A stretch of DNA of 64,000 bases from Mycetohabitans rhizoxinica HKI 454 (GTDB lineage Bacteria > Pseudomonadota > Gammaproteobacteria > Burkholderiales > Burkholderiaceae). Positions within the stretch are counted from its first letter, which is position 1, and each line of letters starts with the position of its first letter. The position numbers and the translations under genes were made by a program. Positions 55,394 through 64,000 of the stretch are shown in pieces. The notes beneath the pieces are model-generated. The model saw only the letters and a list, made by a program, of their open reading frames with translations, was not told the origin of the DNA and did no database searches. The stretch is from assembly GCF_000198775.1 (NCBI RefSeq), contig NC_014722.1, forward strand, positions 409,638 to 473,637, in the 5' to 3' direction.

Positions 55394-55727
55394 CGTCCCG
55401 ACGCGGCGGCAACCAGTCCGGGTCCGGCTTGGGCCGTGCGCGAAGTGACTGCGGTTGCAATACAGGCCGTCTACCACGGTGATCAGGAGGCCCTGCATCA
55501 ACGCCCGCTCATGTGAATGGCCACCGCCGATTCCATCCTCAAAAAGATCGCGCGTTGATGCAAAGTGATGTCTGGGACAAGACGCCAGCTAGATCTGTTG
55601 CCAAGGCGGTATGAGATGCCAGAGACAGTGCTAAGGCTGAAAATAACACAAGGCTACTCGTTCGGATGCGCATAGGGCTTCGTCAAAAAGACGGGAAAAC
55701 GGATGGAGATCGACAATATGTGCTCGC
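55394..55727. other. Gene-free gap before the two-partner secretion locus
   Basis: About 330 bases without a recognisable gene or RNA. The right part is less GC-rich. No attachment site or repeat was identified. Confidence 0.4.
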
Positions 55728-57503
55728 TTACAACTGTGCGCTTAGTCGAAAGCCGACCGTGACGCGGGCCGTTGATAATGCCGATGGATGATACAGGGGC
55801 GTGCCGGCAGACAACTCGTACGTGTAGGTGGCCAAGCGCGTCGGCACCGTGCCGCGCAACCCTAGCGCCGCGCCGGCAAGCTGCATGCCGCTCTGGCCCT
55901 GTGTTAATGGACCAAAGACTTGGCCATAATCAAGCGCCGCGTAAGCGTGCTGCCCGGTGTGCGCAATCGGCGCTTGCAGTTCGTTGCGCCAGTAAAAGCC
56001 GCGTTCGCCGGCGAGCATTGTCTCGCCATCGAAACCGCGCACGGTGTAGCGGCTGCCAATGGTGAGGCCATCCAGATAAAAAAGCCGGTTGTTAGTGAAC
56101 TGCCCGTGTGCGGCACTGACGTAGCGCAACGGCTGGCCCGCGAGTGTGAACGGCACGGACAGATTCGCATCCAGCGATGCCATGCGCAGTCGATACGTCG
56201 GACAGCCGCGTGGCAACGCTGGCATTGCGCCGAGCCAACCCAGACCCTGCCGGTACGCGAGCAGGCCGTCAAACTGTGCGCCGCCGAAATAATGTCGGTG
56301 AGTCAAGCCCAGCTCGATAAACGTATTATTACGTCGTTGTTGTTTGATTTCGGTGTCTTCAATAAAGCTCGCGCCAAAGCGCTTAATGCCGCGCAGCTGC
56401 ACACCGAACACACCGGCCTGGCTGCGCGCTAATGTGCGATGCACGCGCGCGTCGACGAACTGGCTGTTGCCGCTCGCGACAAAGGTATGGTTCACGCCGG
56501 CAATCTGTTGGTAGTAGGTGTTGGTACTGGCAAACAGCGATGCTGTCCAGTACCCATACGGGATCGAATAGGAAGCGTTCCAGCCGTGCGAGCCGAGGCG
56601 CTTGTCGCCGAAACTCAGGTCATGGTTGGCCCCCACGTTGAGCATGTCGTTCAAGCCCAGCGGGTTATCGACGCCTACGCTCACTTGGCCTTGCAGCTTG
56701 CCGGTTGCCCGCGCGCCTGAGTTATCGACGGATGCGACAAGAGTCCACGGCTTGGCGCGCCTCACCTGGATCACCACGTCACTCTGACCTGGCATCTGGG
56801 CGGGCTCAATCCGCATGTCAACGTCCTGGCTCGGCACGCGCTTGAACTGCTCCAGGCCTTGTTCGAGATCGCGCAAATTCAGTGCGTCGCCGGCTCTAGC
56901 CGGAAATGCAGACTTCCATGTGCCGCGTATCGTTGGCTCCGAAAAACGCACGGCATGAATCACGCCCGGCACGAGCGTGACGGTCAACTTGCCGTGCGAG
57001 AGATCCTGCTCGGCCAGCATCACCCGTGATGTGATGTAGCCGCGGCTCAAAATCTTCTGTGCTAGCCCGCTGACAATCCGGTTCAAGCCTTGTTTGCCGA
57101 CGCATTGACCCGCATAGTGCGCAAGCCATTGACGTGCAAATGCGAAGCGGTCCTGGGGCAACGCCGAGGCACCTTGTGCGCGCACGGCTGCCGGCAGCTG
57201 CTTGGGCACCTCAAGCGCGAAGTGCTCAATGCGAAAGCACGGCTGCTCGGTGGGCAACACCGGGTAAGCCGCGGCGGGCGGCGCGCTGGAGCGTACAGCA
57301 GGAGTGTTGATGGCCTGTTCGCGCTCTTGTGCCTGGCGCTGTTGCTCAAGCCGCTGTTCCGGATAGGCTGTCTGCGGCGTCGATTCGGGCGGGTTTTGCG
57401 CGAGCGCCCCGGGGCTGGTGCCTATGGCGCCGAGCAGCAGGGCCGTGCACCCTGCAAGCGGACCAGCGTAGCGAAGGGGTACCAGTGCTGTCGAGGTTGG
57501 CAA
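55728..57503 (-). CDS. Two-partner secretion transporter TpsB (FhaC/ShlB family)
   Basis: Outer-membrane beta-barrel that exports a TpsA protein. The start is a TTG at 57503, set by AAGGAG 8 bases upstream and by the signal peptide (AGPLAGCTALLLGAIG, cleavage after GALA about residue 35). After a Gln-rich helix (about 45-65) come two POTRA domains (from CFRIEHFALEVP at about 89, and again near 165-245). The barrel follows, with the VRGF motif at residue 488 and an aromatic-rich end (GFRLSAQL). 591 residues, typical for the family. The divergently transcribed TpsA gene is its likely substrate. Confidence 0.92.
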   Translation of the reverse strand: MPTSTALVPLRYAGPLAGCTALLLGAIGTSPGALAQNPPESTPQTAYPEQRLEQQRQAQEREQAINTPAVRSSAPPAAAYPVLPTEQPCFRIEHFALEVPKQLPAAVRAQGASALPQDRFAFARQWLAHYAGQCVGKQGLNRIVSGLAQKILSRGYITSRVMLAEQDLSHGKLTVTLVPGVIHAVRFSEPTIRGTWKSAFPARAGDALNLRDLEQGLEQFKRVPSQDVDMRIEPAQMPGQSDVVIQVRRAKPWTLVASVDNSGARATGKLQGQVSVGVDNPLGLNDMLNVGANHDLSFGDKRLGSHGWNASYSIPYGYWTASLFASTNTYYQQIAGVNHTFVASGNSQFVDARVHRTLARSQAGVFGVQLRGIKRFGASFIEDTEIKQQRRNNTFIELGLTHRHYFGGAQFDGLLAYRQGLGWLGAMPALPRGCPTYRLRMASLDANLSVPFTLAGQPLRYVSAAHGQFTNNRLFYLDGLTIGSRYTVRGFDGETMLAGERGFYWRNELQAPIAHTGQHAYAALDYGQVFGPLTQGQSGMQLAGAALGLRGTVPTRLATYTYELSAGTPLYHPSALSTARVTVGFRLSAQL

Positions 57504-57712
57504 AGCAGGTGCTCCTTGGCAAATAGGGGCTGGCGCGGCCAGCGGGGACCTGATATTGGCATGGCGGGGCGGCCCACCAGGGTGGGCCGGTCCGTCCCGC
57601 GCAGTATTTTTTCTGATCGAATGGGGGCGGTGTCCGGGGCACGGCACAGGTGGTTGGGCAATGGCGAATCTTTATACTAAAGTGGTTAAATTGCCCGACG
57701 AGGCTAACCTAT
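57504..57712. promoter_or_regulatory. Divergent tpsB-tpsA control region
   Basis: A 209-base gap holds both promoters. TATACT at 57673-57678 is a candidate -10 for tpsA, about 35 bases before its ATG; its -35 is weak. No obvious operator was seen. Confidence 0.4.
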
Positions 57713-60700
57713 ATGGCAATGCGTTGGATTCTAGTGGGTGTTGAGCCGGTGTGGCGTGTGGGCCGGGCCCGCTTCGTGGCGCTCGGGCTAAGCGCGTGGC
57801 CAGCGTGGGGCCTTGCGCAAATCGTGCCGGCTCCTGGGGGAGAGACTCGAGTCATCCAAACGCAAAATGGTTTGCCGCAGGTCGATATCGCCCGGCCGTC
57901 GGGGGCAGGGGTGTCGGTCAATCACTACCATCAGTTCGACGTCCAAGCGCCCGGCGCGATCCTGAACAATGCTTCGGCGGTTGTTAAAACGGATCAAGCA
58001 GGCTATATCAACGGCAATCCGCACTTCGACCCGAATCAGTCGGCGCGCCTAATCGTCAACGAGGTTCATAGCCTAGAGGCAAGCCAGCTGCGTGGCCATG
58101 TGGAAGTGGCAGGTCCGCGCGCCGAGGTGGTGGTTGCTAATCCGTCGGGCATTGTCGTGAACGGCGGGGGCTTCATCAACACAAGCCGGGCGACGCTGAC
58201 GACCGGACAACCTTACTATGGCGCGGACGGCTCGCTAGCCGGCTTCAATGTGTCGCGTGGGCTGGTGACCGTGCATGGCGCAAAGTTTAATGCGTCAGAC
58301 ATTGATCAAGTCGACTTGATCGCGCGCGCAGTACAGGCGAACGCTAAAATTTACGCAAAAAACTTGAACGTGGTGACCGGCGCGAACCAAGTGCCTTACG
58401 ACACGTTAGCGGCCACGCCAATTCATGGCGACGGGCCGGCGCCAAGCGTATCGATTGACGTTGGCCAACTTGGCGGTATGTACGCTGATAGGATCGTCAT
58501 GGTCGGCACCGAATACGGTGTGGGGGTGCACAGCGCGGGTGAGATTAGTGCGCAGGCCGGTGATTTGACGCTGCACTCGAACGGCAAGCTCACGCTCACG
58601 CCAACGAGCCAAACCAATGCAAGCGGCCTATTAAGCGTGCGCGTGCAGGCCGACGTTCAAAACGATGGCAAGCTTTACGGCAAACAAGACGTGTCGGTTT
58701 CAAGCGAGAGTTTGCTGACCAATACGGGTACGCTCGCAGCTCAACGCAACTTGAAGGTCACAGCGCACAGCATGAACTCAAGCGGTGGGTTGGGCGCCGG
58801 GGCTGATGCCGACGGCGTGATCGACAGCACAGGCGAGCTCGAGGTCAAGACCACCGGTTCGCTGGTCGCCACGGGCCATCAATTGGCGGGCGGCAACATG
58901 ACGCTTGAAGGCGCCGCCGTTGACCTGAAGCACAGTGAAACACTTACCGACGGTCATTTGGAACTTCATGCGAAGTCTGGCGATATCGACCTGACCGGCG
59001 CGGAAGTGGTGTCACAAGGCACTGCGCGCATCATCGCGGCTGATGGCGTAGTGAACCATAACCGAGGCAAGCTGTCGTCAGGCGACACACAGACGATCCG
59101 CGCCGCGGCATTGTCGAATCAGGACGGGCAGATTTTTTCAGAATCGACATTGGATATCGACGTAGCGGGGAAAATGGACAATCTCCGCGGGCTTGCGCGA
59201 GCAGCCGGGCGCGTCTTTGTGAAGGCCGGCTCACTGGACAATACGGCTGGGCGCGTCACATTGAGAAGCGATGACGAGCTGTCGGTGACGACGGCGGGCC
59301 AGCTGACGAACGCGGCGGGCCATACTGTGATAGGTGACCAAGGAGGCGTAATTGGCGGCAATGGCAACGTCAAAGTGCAAGCTGGCACGCTCAACAACAG
59401 AGGCCGCGTCTCCGCAAAAGAAATACTGAAGGTCAGAGGCCAGTCCATCGATAACACTGACGGCACGCTAAGCGCGAAACGGTTAGATGTGAAGGCCGAT
59501 TCGCTCACGAATGAGGGAGGGTTGATTGCACAAACGGGCAAAGGCGACACCAAGGTCAGCGTAACTCACAAGCTCGATAATGCATTGGGCACGATCCGGA
59601 GCAACGGCGCGAATCTGACGCTGAGTGTCGGTAGTCTGATGAACAATAAAGGCACGCTTTACTACGGCGGCAGCGGCACACTGAAAGTGACTGAGGCCAG
59701 CACGCTGATGAACCTCGGTGGTTTGATCGATTCGACCGGCGCGATCGATGTGGATGGGCAATCGATTGACAACACCGGCGGTGTCATCCGTACGAAGTCC
59801 GGCTCTGTCACGCTCACCTCTGCGTCGACGCTCAAAAACAATCAAGGTGTCGTGCAAGGCGGGAATGGGCTCAAAGTGTCATCCGCCGACACGCTTTTCA
59901 ATCAGGAGGGCACGCTCGTCAGCCTGAGCCCCACCGGCACGCTCACCGTATCCGCCCAAGAGCTCGACAATACGAATGGTCAAATTGCCGACACCGGTAC
60001 GGTTCACACGTTGATTAAGGCCACGTCGATCCACAATGCCAATACGAACAGCCAGACCCATAGGGGTGTCATTCGCGGCAAAGGGGACGTGACGATCGAC
60101 AGCGCCGCCGTGCAGAACGGCGCGAACGGCCAGATTGTCGCGGATCGGGACTTGACTTTTAAGAATACGGACCAGCTCACGAATGCGGGTCAGCTTACGG
60201 CGGATGGTGCGCTGACCGTCGATCAGCCGGACGCCGCCTTATTCAATGTGGACGGCCAAATCAGCGCGACGAAGATCAAGCTGACTGTCGCGAGCCTTGA
60301 CAACACGGGCGGCCAGATCGCGAATCCGAAAGGCTCAAGTGGCGACATCAAGATGCAGACCGGCGTGCTGACCCATCATGCCGGCACCATCGCAAGCGCA
60401 CGGGACCTGCAGCTCAGCGCGGCGTCGCTCATCGGCGATGGCCAACTCATCGGCGGTCGCGATGCGGCCATTTCGCTGCAAGGCGACTACACGCACGGTG
60501 CGAACAACCGGATCACCGCAAACCGCAACTTGATCTTCTCAACGACGGGTCAGCTGACGAACGCTGGCAAGCTGTTGGCAGTCGGTAACCTGACCACCCG
60601 CTCGAACGGTTTAATCAATCGAGGCGAGATCGGCTCGGGCACGCACGGTGTTCCCGGCACGGGGATAACTACGCTTGAGGCCGGCGGCGGCGAGCTAACC

Positions 60701-63700
60701 AACGAAGGGAAAATTAACGGCAATGCGATTACGACGACCAGCCAGCATCTGACGAACACGGGCTCGATCATCGGCGACACACTCACGCACACGGCGAACA
60801 CGATCGTCAACGATGGTGCGCGGGCGGTCATGGCGGGCACGCAGCAGGTCAACCTCTATGGAGCCAATACTGTTACGAACCGGAACGGCGCAACGCTTGT
60901 TAGTCTCGGCGACTTAAACATCGCGAAAGACGACCAGAAGGATTCAAGCGGTAGACTGATTAATCAAATTGACACGGTGAACAATTTGTCGTCGACGATG
61001 GAAGCGCATGGTCTGATGAACATCGCGGCCCGTCAGCTCAACAATATCCGTCAAAATGTACAGATAGAGACCCGTTCGTCGAGTTCGACGCACACCATGC
61101 GCCAGTTGCCGTGGTGGAGGCCCTTTCCGCCGGGTAGTTCGCCCGCGTTCCAAGATGCGAATGTGCACATGCACCACGCGTACTATGTCAACCCAGCCGA
61201 CATCATCTCATCGACGCCGATCCTGACGCCGGACGGCCATTGGGTAACTCAGCTTGTCGTGAACCTGCCGTGGAACGCATCGGTGTTCGAGTGGAAAAAT
61301 AGTGGCCTAACTTATTGGCGACCCAATGGGGGCTATCAAGCGCAGTATCAGCAAGATTCGCGTGTTACGCTCCCGGCCGGTCAAGTGACACTCTATGCGT
61401 ATGATGTGAAACACGGACAGTCGAATCCGGATCAGCAAGGCGGTACTGCGTGGGCTGAAAAATTTTCAAAAAATATCTATCTGAGAAGTTTTGGCAATAC
61501 GGCCTACTCGAACCAGTACGGTAATTGCACAACAAACTGCGTGCGAATCGAAACTTATCCGGGCTATACCGACCCGAACACGCAGTTTATGAAAGAAACA
61601 GAGAGACGTCGTGAAGGCCATTGGCCGGTCGAGACCCAGCGGATCGCTCACCAGACGGTGACCGAGACCGAATTGTCGCCCAACAGCGGTGCGCCCGCGC
61701 TGTTGACCTCAGGCGCGGCGATGAACTTGACGATCGGTGAACTGGTGAACAACGACAATGGCACGATCGCCGCGGGTGGTGACTTAAACGTCAATGGCCA
61801 AAAGGTGCCGAACGGTCATGGCGCCGCGGTGATCAAGAATACGTCAACGCAGTTGACTAAAACGTATTCATTCACCAACCAATCCGGTTATAACCACGTA
61901 AAAGATCCTTATCCTGGCACTCCAGCAGAGTGGGTTACGTGGACCAACCCATCCATCACCTTCACGACTGGCATCGTGGGTGGCACGGTCACGAGCAACC
62001 AGGCTGTCACCCTCGATGCGGGCGACATTCGCAATATCAGTGTGCAGGCGACGCCCGTACCTGTAGGCGCGGACGCAGCCGTACTAGGTCTGACGGATTT
62101 GGATTTTGGCACAGGCCACGGCGTGGGAGCCCCGAGGGGCGCAAAACAGCGCTCAGGTGCGCCCGGTGTAATTAAGACGGTCGCGGGCGTGCGCACCAGC
62201 CGGCCCCAATTGAAATTGCCCACGAGTGGATTGTTTACCATCCAATCGGCACCTAATCATCCGCATCTGGTTGTCACCGATCCGCGTTTCACGAGCTACA
62301 CCCAGTTCGTCTCGAGTGATTACATGCTTGGCCAGCTTGATTTGGACCCGCAAACCGTTCAAAAGCGGATCGGTGATGGCTATTACGAGTCGCAGCTGGT
62401 CATGGCGCAGGTGACTCAGCTGACGGGCAAGCGCTATCTGGAGGGCTTTACCAGCAACGAGGATGAATACAAGCAGCTGATGACCCATGGCGCGGCGTTT
62501 GGCAAACAGTTCAGTTTGAAACCCGGCATAGCGCTAACGGACGCCCAGATGGAGGCACTGACGACGGACATCGTCTGGTTGGTGAACCAAACGGTCACGC
62601 TAGCGGACGGCAGCCAGCAGACGGTACTTGCGCCACAAGTGTACCTCGCGAAGTCGAACCACGTCGATGTGACGCCGAGCGGTGCACTGATCGCGGGCAA
62701 TACGGTCCAGATCAAAGGCACGGACATCGTGAATCAAGGTGGGACGATCGCTGCAAAAGGCGATGCGGCACTGGCAGCAAGCAACGACATCCAGAATTTA
62801 GGGGGAGCCATCCATGCCGACAACCTCGCATTGATGGCCGGCCACGACATCATCAATCAGTCGCTCATTAATACAGAGGCCCAGCATTTCACGACCGGCG
62901 CGTCGACGCATGCGTCGATCGGCGCACTCGGTACGCTAAACGCGAGCGGCGAGATGCGGATGCAGGCCGGTCATGATCTGACGGTGAAAGGCGCGCAGGT
63001 GACAACGGGGGGCAATCTCGGCGTGATGGCAGGCCACGCGGTAAACATTGGTACAGTGGAGACGGGTTCGACCATTCAAACGCACAACGATGCGCGCAAT
63101 ACCAGTGCGTACCGGAATACGACACAGGCGGGCAGCGCGTTGCAGACGGGCGGCAGCCTCGGCGTAACCAGCGGTGGCGATATTGGTGTGATGGGCAGCA
63201 CGCTGACATCGGGTGCGGATATGGCGCTTGTCGGCACCGGCCATGTCACTATCCGGGACACGACGAATCGCGCCGCCGTGAATTTGAGCGGTGCGCATGA
63301 TCGTGATTGGGCGTATGACAATCATATGGTGGAGACGAACGTAGCTAGTCAGCTGTCAGCAGGCGGCAGCGCCACGGTGGTGGCGGGTCAAGGTGCGTCT
63401 GGCAAACAGCTTGAAGTGCTGGGCTCAAACATTATGGCTGGCACGAAAGGACAGGGTAATGGAGCAGTGAACTTGGCTGCGTCGGGCGACGTAACGATCG
63501 CCGAGACGCGTACTCGTACCCGCGGCGATGCGGCCAGCCATTCAGAAGCAGACAAATTTTTGTCGAGTTCATCAACGGATACTGCGCGCAGTTATGCGGG
63601 CAGCAACGCGAACGGCTCGCTGGTGTCAGGCGAGACGGTGAGCGTGTCGGCCGGCCACGACCTGAACGTGCGGGGCAGTGCCGTGGTGAGCACGCACGGC

Positions 63701-64000
63701 ACGGCATTGGCGGCAGCGAACAACATTAATATCGATACCGCGCAGAGTACGGCGCAGGAATCGAGTGACTATAAGCACCATCAATCGGGCCTACTGTCCG
63801 GAGGCGAACTGGCCGTGACGATCGGCTCGCGTAGGCAATCGGACCAGGCACAGTCATCGTCGCTCACGCATCACGGCAGCGTGGTCGGTTCGGTCAAGGG
63901 CAGCGTGACGATCGATGCGGGCAACGAACTGCATGTGACAGGCAGCGAGCTGATCGTCGCGAAGGACGTGGTGGGCAAGGCCAAAACGGTGACGTTGGAG
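57713..64000 (+). CDS. TpsA exoprotein, filamentous haemagglutinin/CdiA-like (continues past the window)
   Basis: An open frame of 2096 codons that leaves the window without a stop. ATG 57713 has GAGG 9 bases upstream. Residues 1-36 form a signal peptide (RFVALGLSAWPAWGLA|Q), without the long extension common in CdiA. The TPS secretion domain follows (about 37-290), with NGLPQVDIARPSGAGVSVNHY and the NPSGI motif at 143. Then come long haemagglutinin repeats with many LDNT/LTN turns. Residues about 1120-1300 are non-repetitive and hold Cys1272 and Cys1276. A CdiA-type block lies near 1557-1645 (YYESQLVMAQVTQLTGKRYL...). Filamentous repeats resume to the edge. A C-terminal toxin or adhesin domain would lie beyond. 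Confidence 0.9.
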   Translation, partial: MAMRWILVGVEPVWRVGRARFVALGLSAWPAWGLAQIVPAPGGETRVIQTQNGLPQVDIARPSGAGVSVNHYHQFDVQAPGAILNNASAVVKTDQAGYINGNPHFDPNQSARLIVNEVHSLEASQLRGHVEVAGPRAEVVVANPSGIVVNGGGFINTSRATLTTGQPYYGADGSLAGFNVSRGLVTVHGAKFNASDIDQVDLIARAVQANAKIYAKNLNVVTGANQVPYDTLAATPIHGDGPAPSVSIDVGQLGGMYADRIVMVGTEYGVGVHSAGEISAQAGDLTLHSNGKLTLTPTSQTNASGLLSVRVQADVQNDGKLYGKQDVSVSSESLLTNTGTLAAQRNLKVTAHSMNSSGGLGAGADADGVIDSTGELEVKTTGSLVATGHQLAGGNMTLEGAAVDLKHSETLTDGHLELHAKSGDIDLTGAEVVSQGTARIIAADGVVNHNRGKLSSGDTQTIRAAALSNQDGQIFSESTLDIDVAGKMDNLRGLARAAGRVFVKAGSLDNTAGRVTLRSDDELSVTTAGQLTNAAGHTVIGDQGGVIGGNGNVKVQAGTLNNRGRVSAKEILKVRGQSIDNTDGTLSAKRLDVKADSLTNEGGLIAQTGKGDTKVSVTHKLDNALGTIRSNGANLTLSVGSLMNNKGTLYYGGSGTLKVTEASTLMNLGGLIDSTGAIDVDGQSIDNTGGVIRTKSGSVTLTSASTLKNNQGVVQGGNGLKVSSADTLFNQEGTLVSLSPTGTLTVSAQELDNTNGQIADTGTVHTLIKATSIHNANTNSQTHRGVIRGKGDVTIDSAAVQNGANGQIVADRDLTFKNTDQLTNAGQLTADGALTVDQPDAALFNVDGQISATKIKLTVASLDNTGGQIANPKGSSGDIKMQTGVLTHHAGTIASARDLQLSAASLIGDGQLIGGRDAAISLQGDYTHGANNRITANRNLIFSTTGQLTNAGKLLAVGNLTTRSNGLINRGEIGSGTHGVPGTGITTLEAGGGELTNEGKINGNAITTTSQHLTNTGSIIGDTLTHTANTIVNDGARAVMAGTQQVNLYGANTVTNRNGATLVSLGDLNIAKDDQKDSSGRLINQIDTVNNLSSTMEAHGLMNIAARQLNNIRQNVQIETRSSSSTHTMRQLPWWRPFPPGSSPAFQDANVHMHHAYYVNPADIISSTPILTPDGHWVTQLVVNLPWNASVFEWKNSGLTYWRPNGGYQAQYQQDSRVTLPAGQVTLYAYDVKHGQSNPDQQGGTAWAEKFSKNIYLRSFGNTAYSNQYGNCTTNCVRIETYPGYTDPNTQFMKETERRREGHWPVETQRIAHQTVTETELSPNSGAPALLTSGAAMNLTIGELVNNDNGTIAAGGDLNVNGQKVPNGHGAAVIKNTSTQLTKTYSFTNQSGYNHVKDPYPGTPAEWVTWTNPSITFTTGIVGGTVTSNQAVTLDAGDIRNISVQATPVPVGADAAVLGLTDLDFGTGHGVGAPRGAKQRSGAPGVIKTVAGVRTSRPQLKLPTSGLFTIQSAPNHPHLVVTDPRFTSYTQFVSSDYMLGQLDLDPQTVQKRIGDGYYESQLVMAQVTQLTGKRYLEGFTSNEDEYKQLMTHGAAFGKQFSLKPGIALTDAQMEALTTDIVWLVNQTVTLADGSQQTVLAPQVYLAKSNHVDVTPSGALIAGNTVQIKGTDIVNQGGTIAAKGDAALAASNDIQNLGGAIHADNLALMAGHDIINQSLINTEAQHFTTGASTHASIGALGTLNASGEMRMQAGHDLTVKGAQVTTGGNLGVMAGHAVNIGTVETGSTIQTHNDARNTSAYRNTTQAGSALQTGGSLGVTSGGDIGVMGSTLTSGADMALVGTGHVTIRDTTNRAAVNLSGAHDRDWAYDNHMVETNVASQLSAGGSATVVAGQGASGKQLEVLGSNIMAGTKGQGNGAVNLAASGDVTIAETRTRTRGDAASHSEADKFLSSSSTDTARSYAGSNANGSLVSGETVSVSAGHDLNVRGSAVVSTHGTALAAANNINIDTAQSTAQESSDYKHHQSGLLSGGELAVTIGSRRQSDQAQSSSLTHHGSVVGSVKGSVTIDAGNELHVTGSELIVAKDVVGKAKTVTLE

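Overview
This window looks like the chromosome of a Burkholderia-lineage betaproteobacterium. It is GC-rich, and the housekeeping blocks recN-nadK-hrcA-hemH-grpE-dnaK-dnaJ, hda-purM, mutL-miaA and plsY-yajQ-murB-argF have a Burkholderiaceae flavour, as do the protein sequences. The accessory genes (a possible secreted-effector pair, a two-partner secretion adhesin) would suit a host-associated member such as Mycetohabitans, but that narrower placement is inference only.

Layout. Positions 1-9.4 kb, mostly minus strand: the start of an FAD-linked oxidase, a corrinoid adenosyltransferase, a 34-bp tandem repeat, aroG (DAHP synthase), tldD, a nitrilase-family amidase and a giant YhdP/AsmA-like protein. 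aroG is preceded by a short reading frame for a leader peptide rich in Phe, Tyr and Trp codons, then an intrinsic terminator and an alternative pairing, so it has the parts of a classical attenuator. Positions 9.5-24.2 kb: glnE, recN, nadK, hrcA, hemH, an S4-domain protein, and grpE-dnaK-dnaJ with sigma-32-like promoters in front of grpE and dnaK, followed by a pabB-pabC fusion. Positions 24.2-39.9 kb: panB, a deoxynucleoside kinase, folK, pcnB, a HAD phosphatase and hda on the minus strand; purM divergent from hda; miaA and mutL (with an in-frame 18-bp repeat coding an N-terminal tail); a DedA protein; amiC and tsaE; then queG, ogt and xerD.

Positions 39.9-47.2 kb form an accessory island between xerD and ybaK. 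It holds about 1 kb without genes, a low-GC orphan gene, a convergent 535-residue orphan that looks like a helical-repeat secreted protein, remnants of a second copy of the 3' ends of that same convergent pair, a three-gene restriction-modification operon (ribbon-helix-helix-like small protein, N6-adenine methyltransferase, XamI-like PD-(D/E)xK endonuclease) with ATGA overlaps, and a decayed IS605-type tnpB. Two GTCGAC sites, the sequence known for XamI, form a palindrome just upstream of the operon.

Positions 47.2-55.4 kb return to core genes: ybaK, plsY, yajQ, murB, argF, a DUF3579 gene, rpsT, murJ and a SirB1-family gene. Positions 55.7-64.0 kb hold a divergent two-partner secretion pair: a TpsB/FhaC-type outer-membrane transporter and a filamentous haemagglutinin/CdiA-like TpsA exoprotein whose frame is still open at the right edge.
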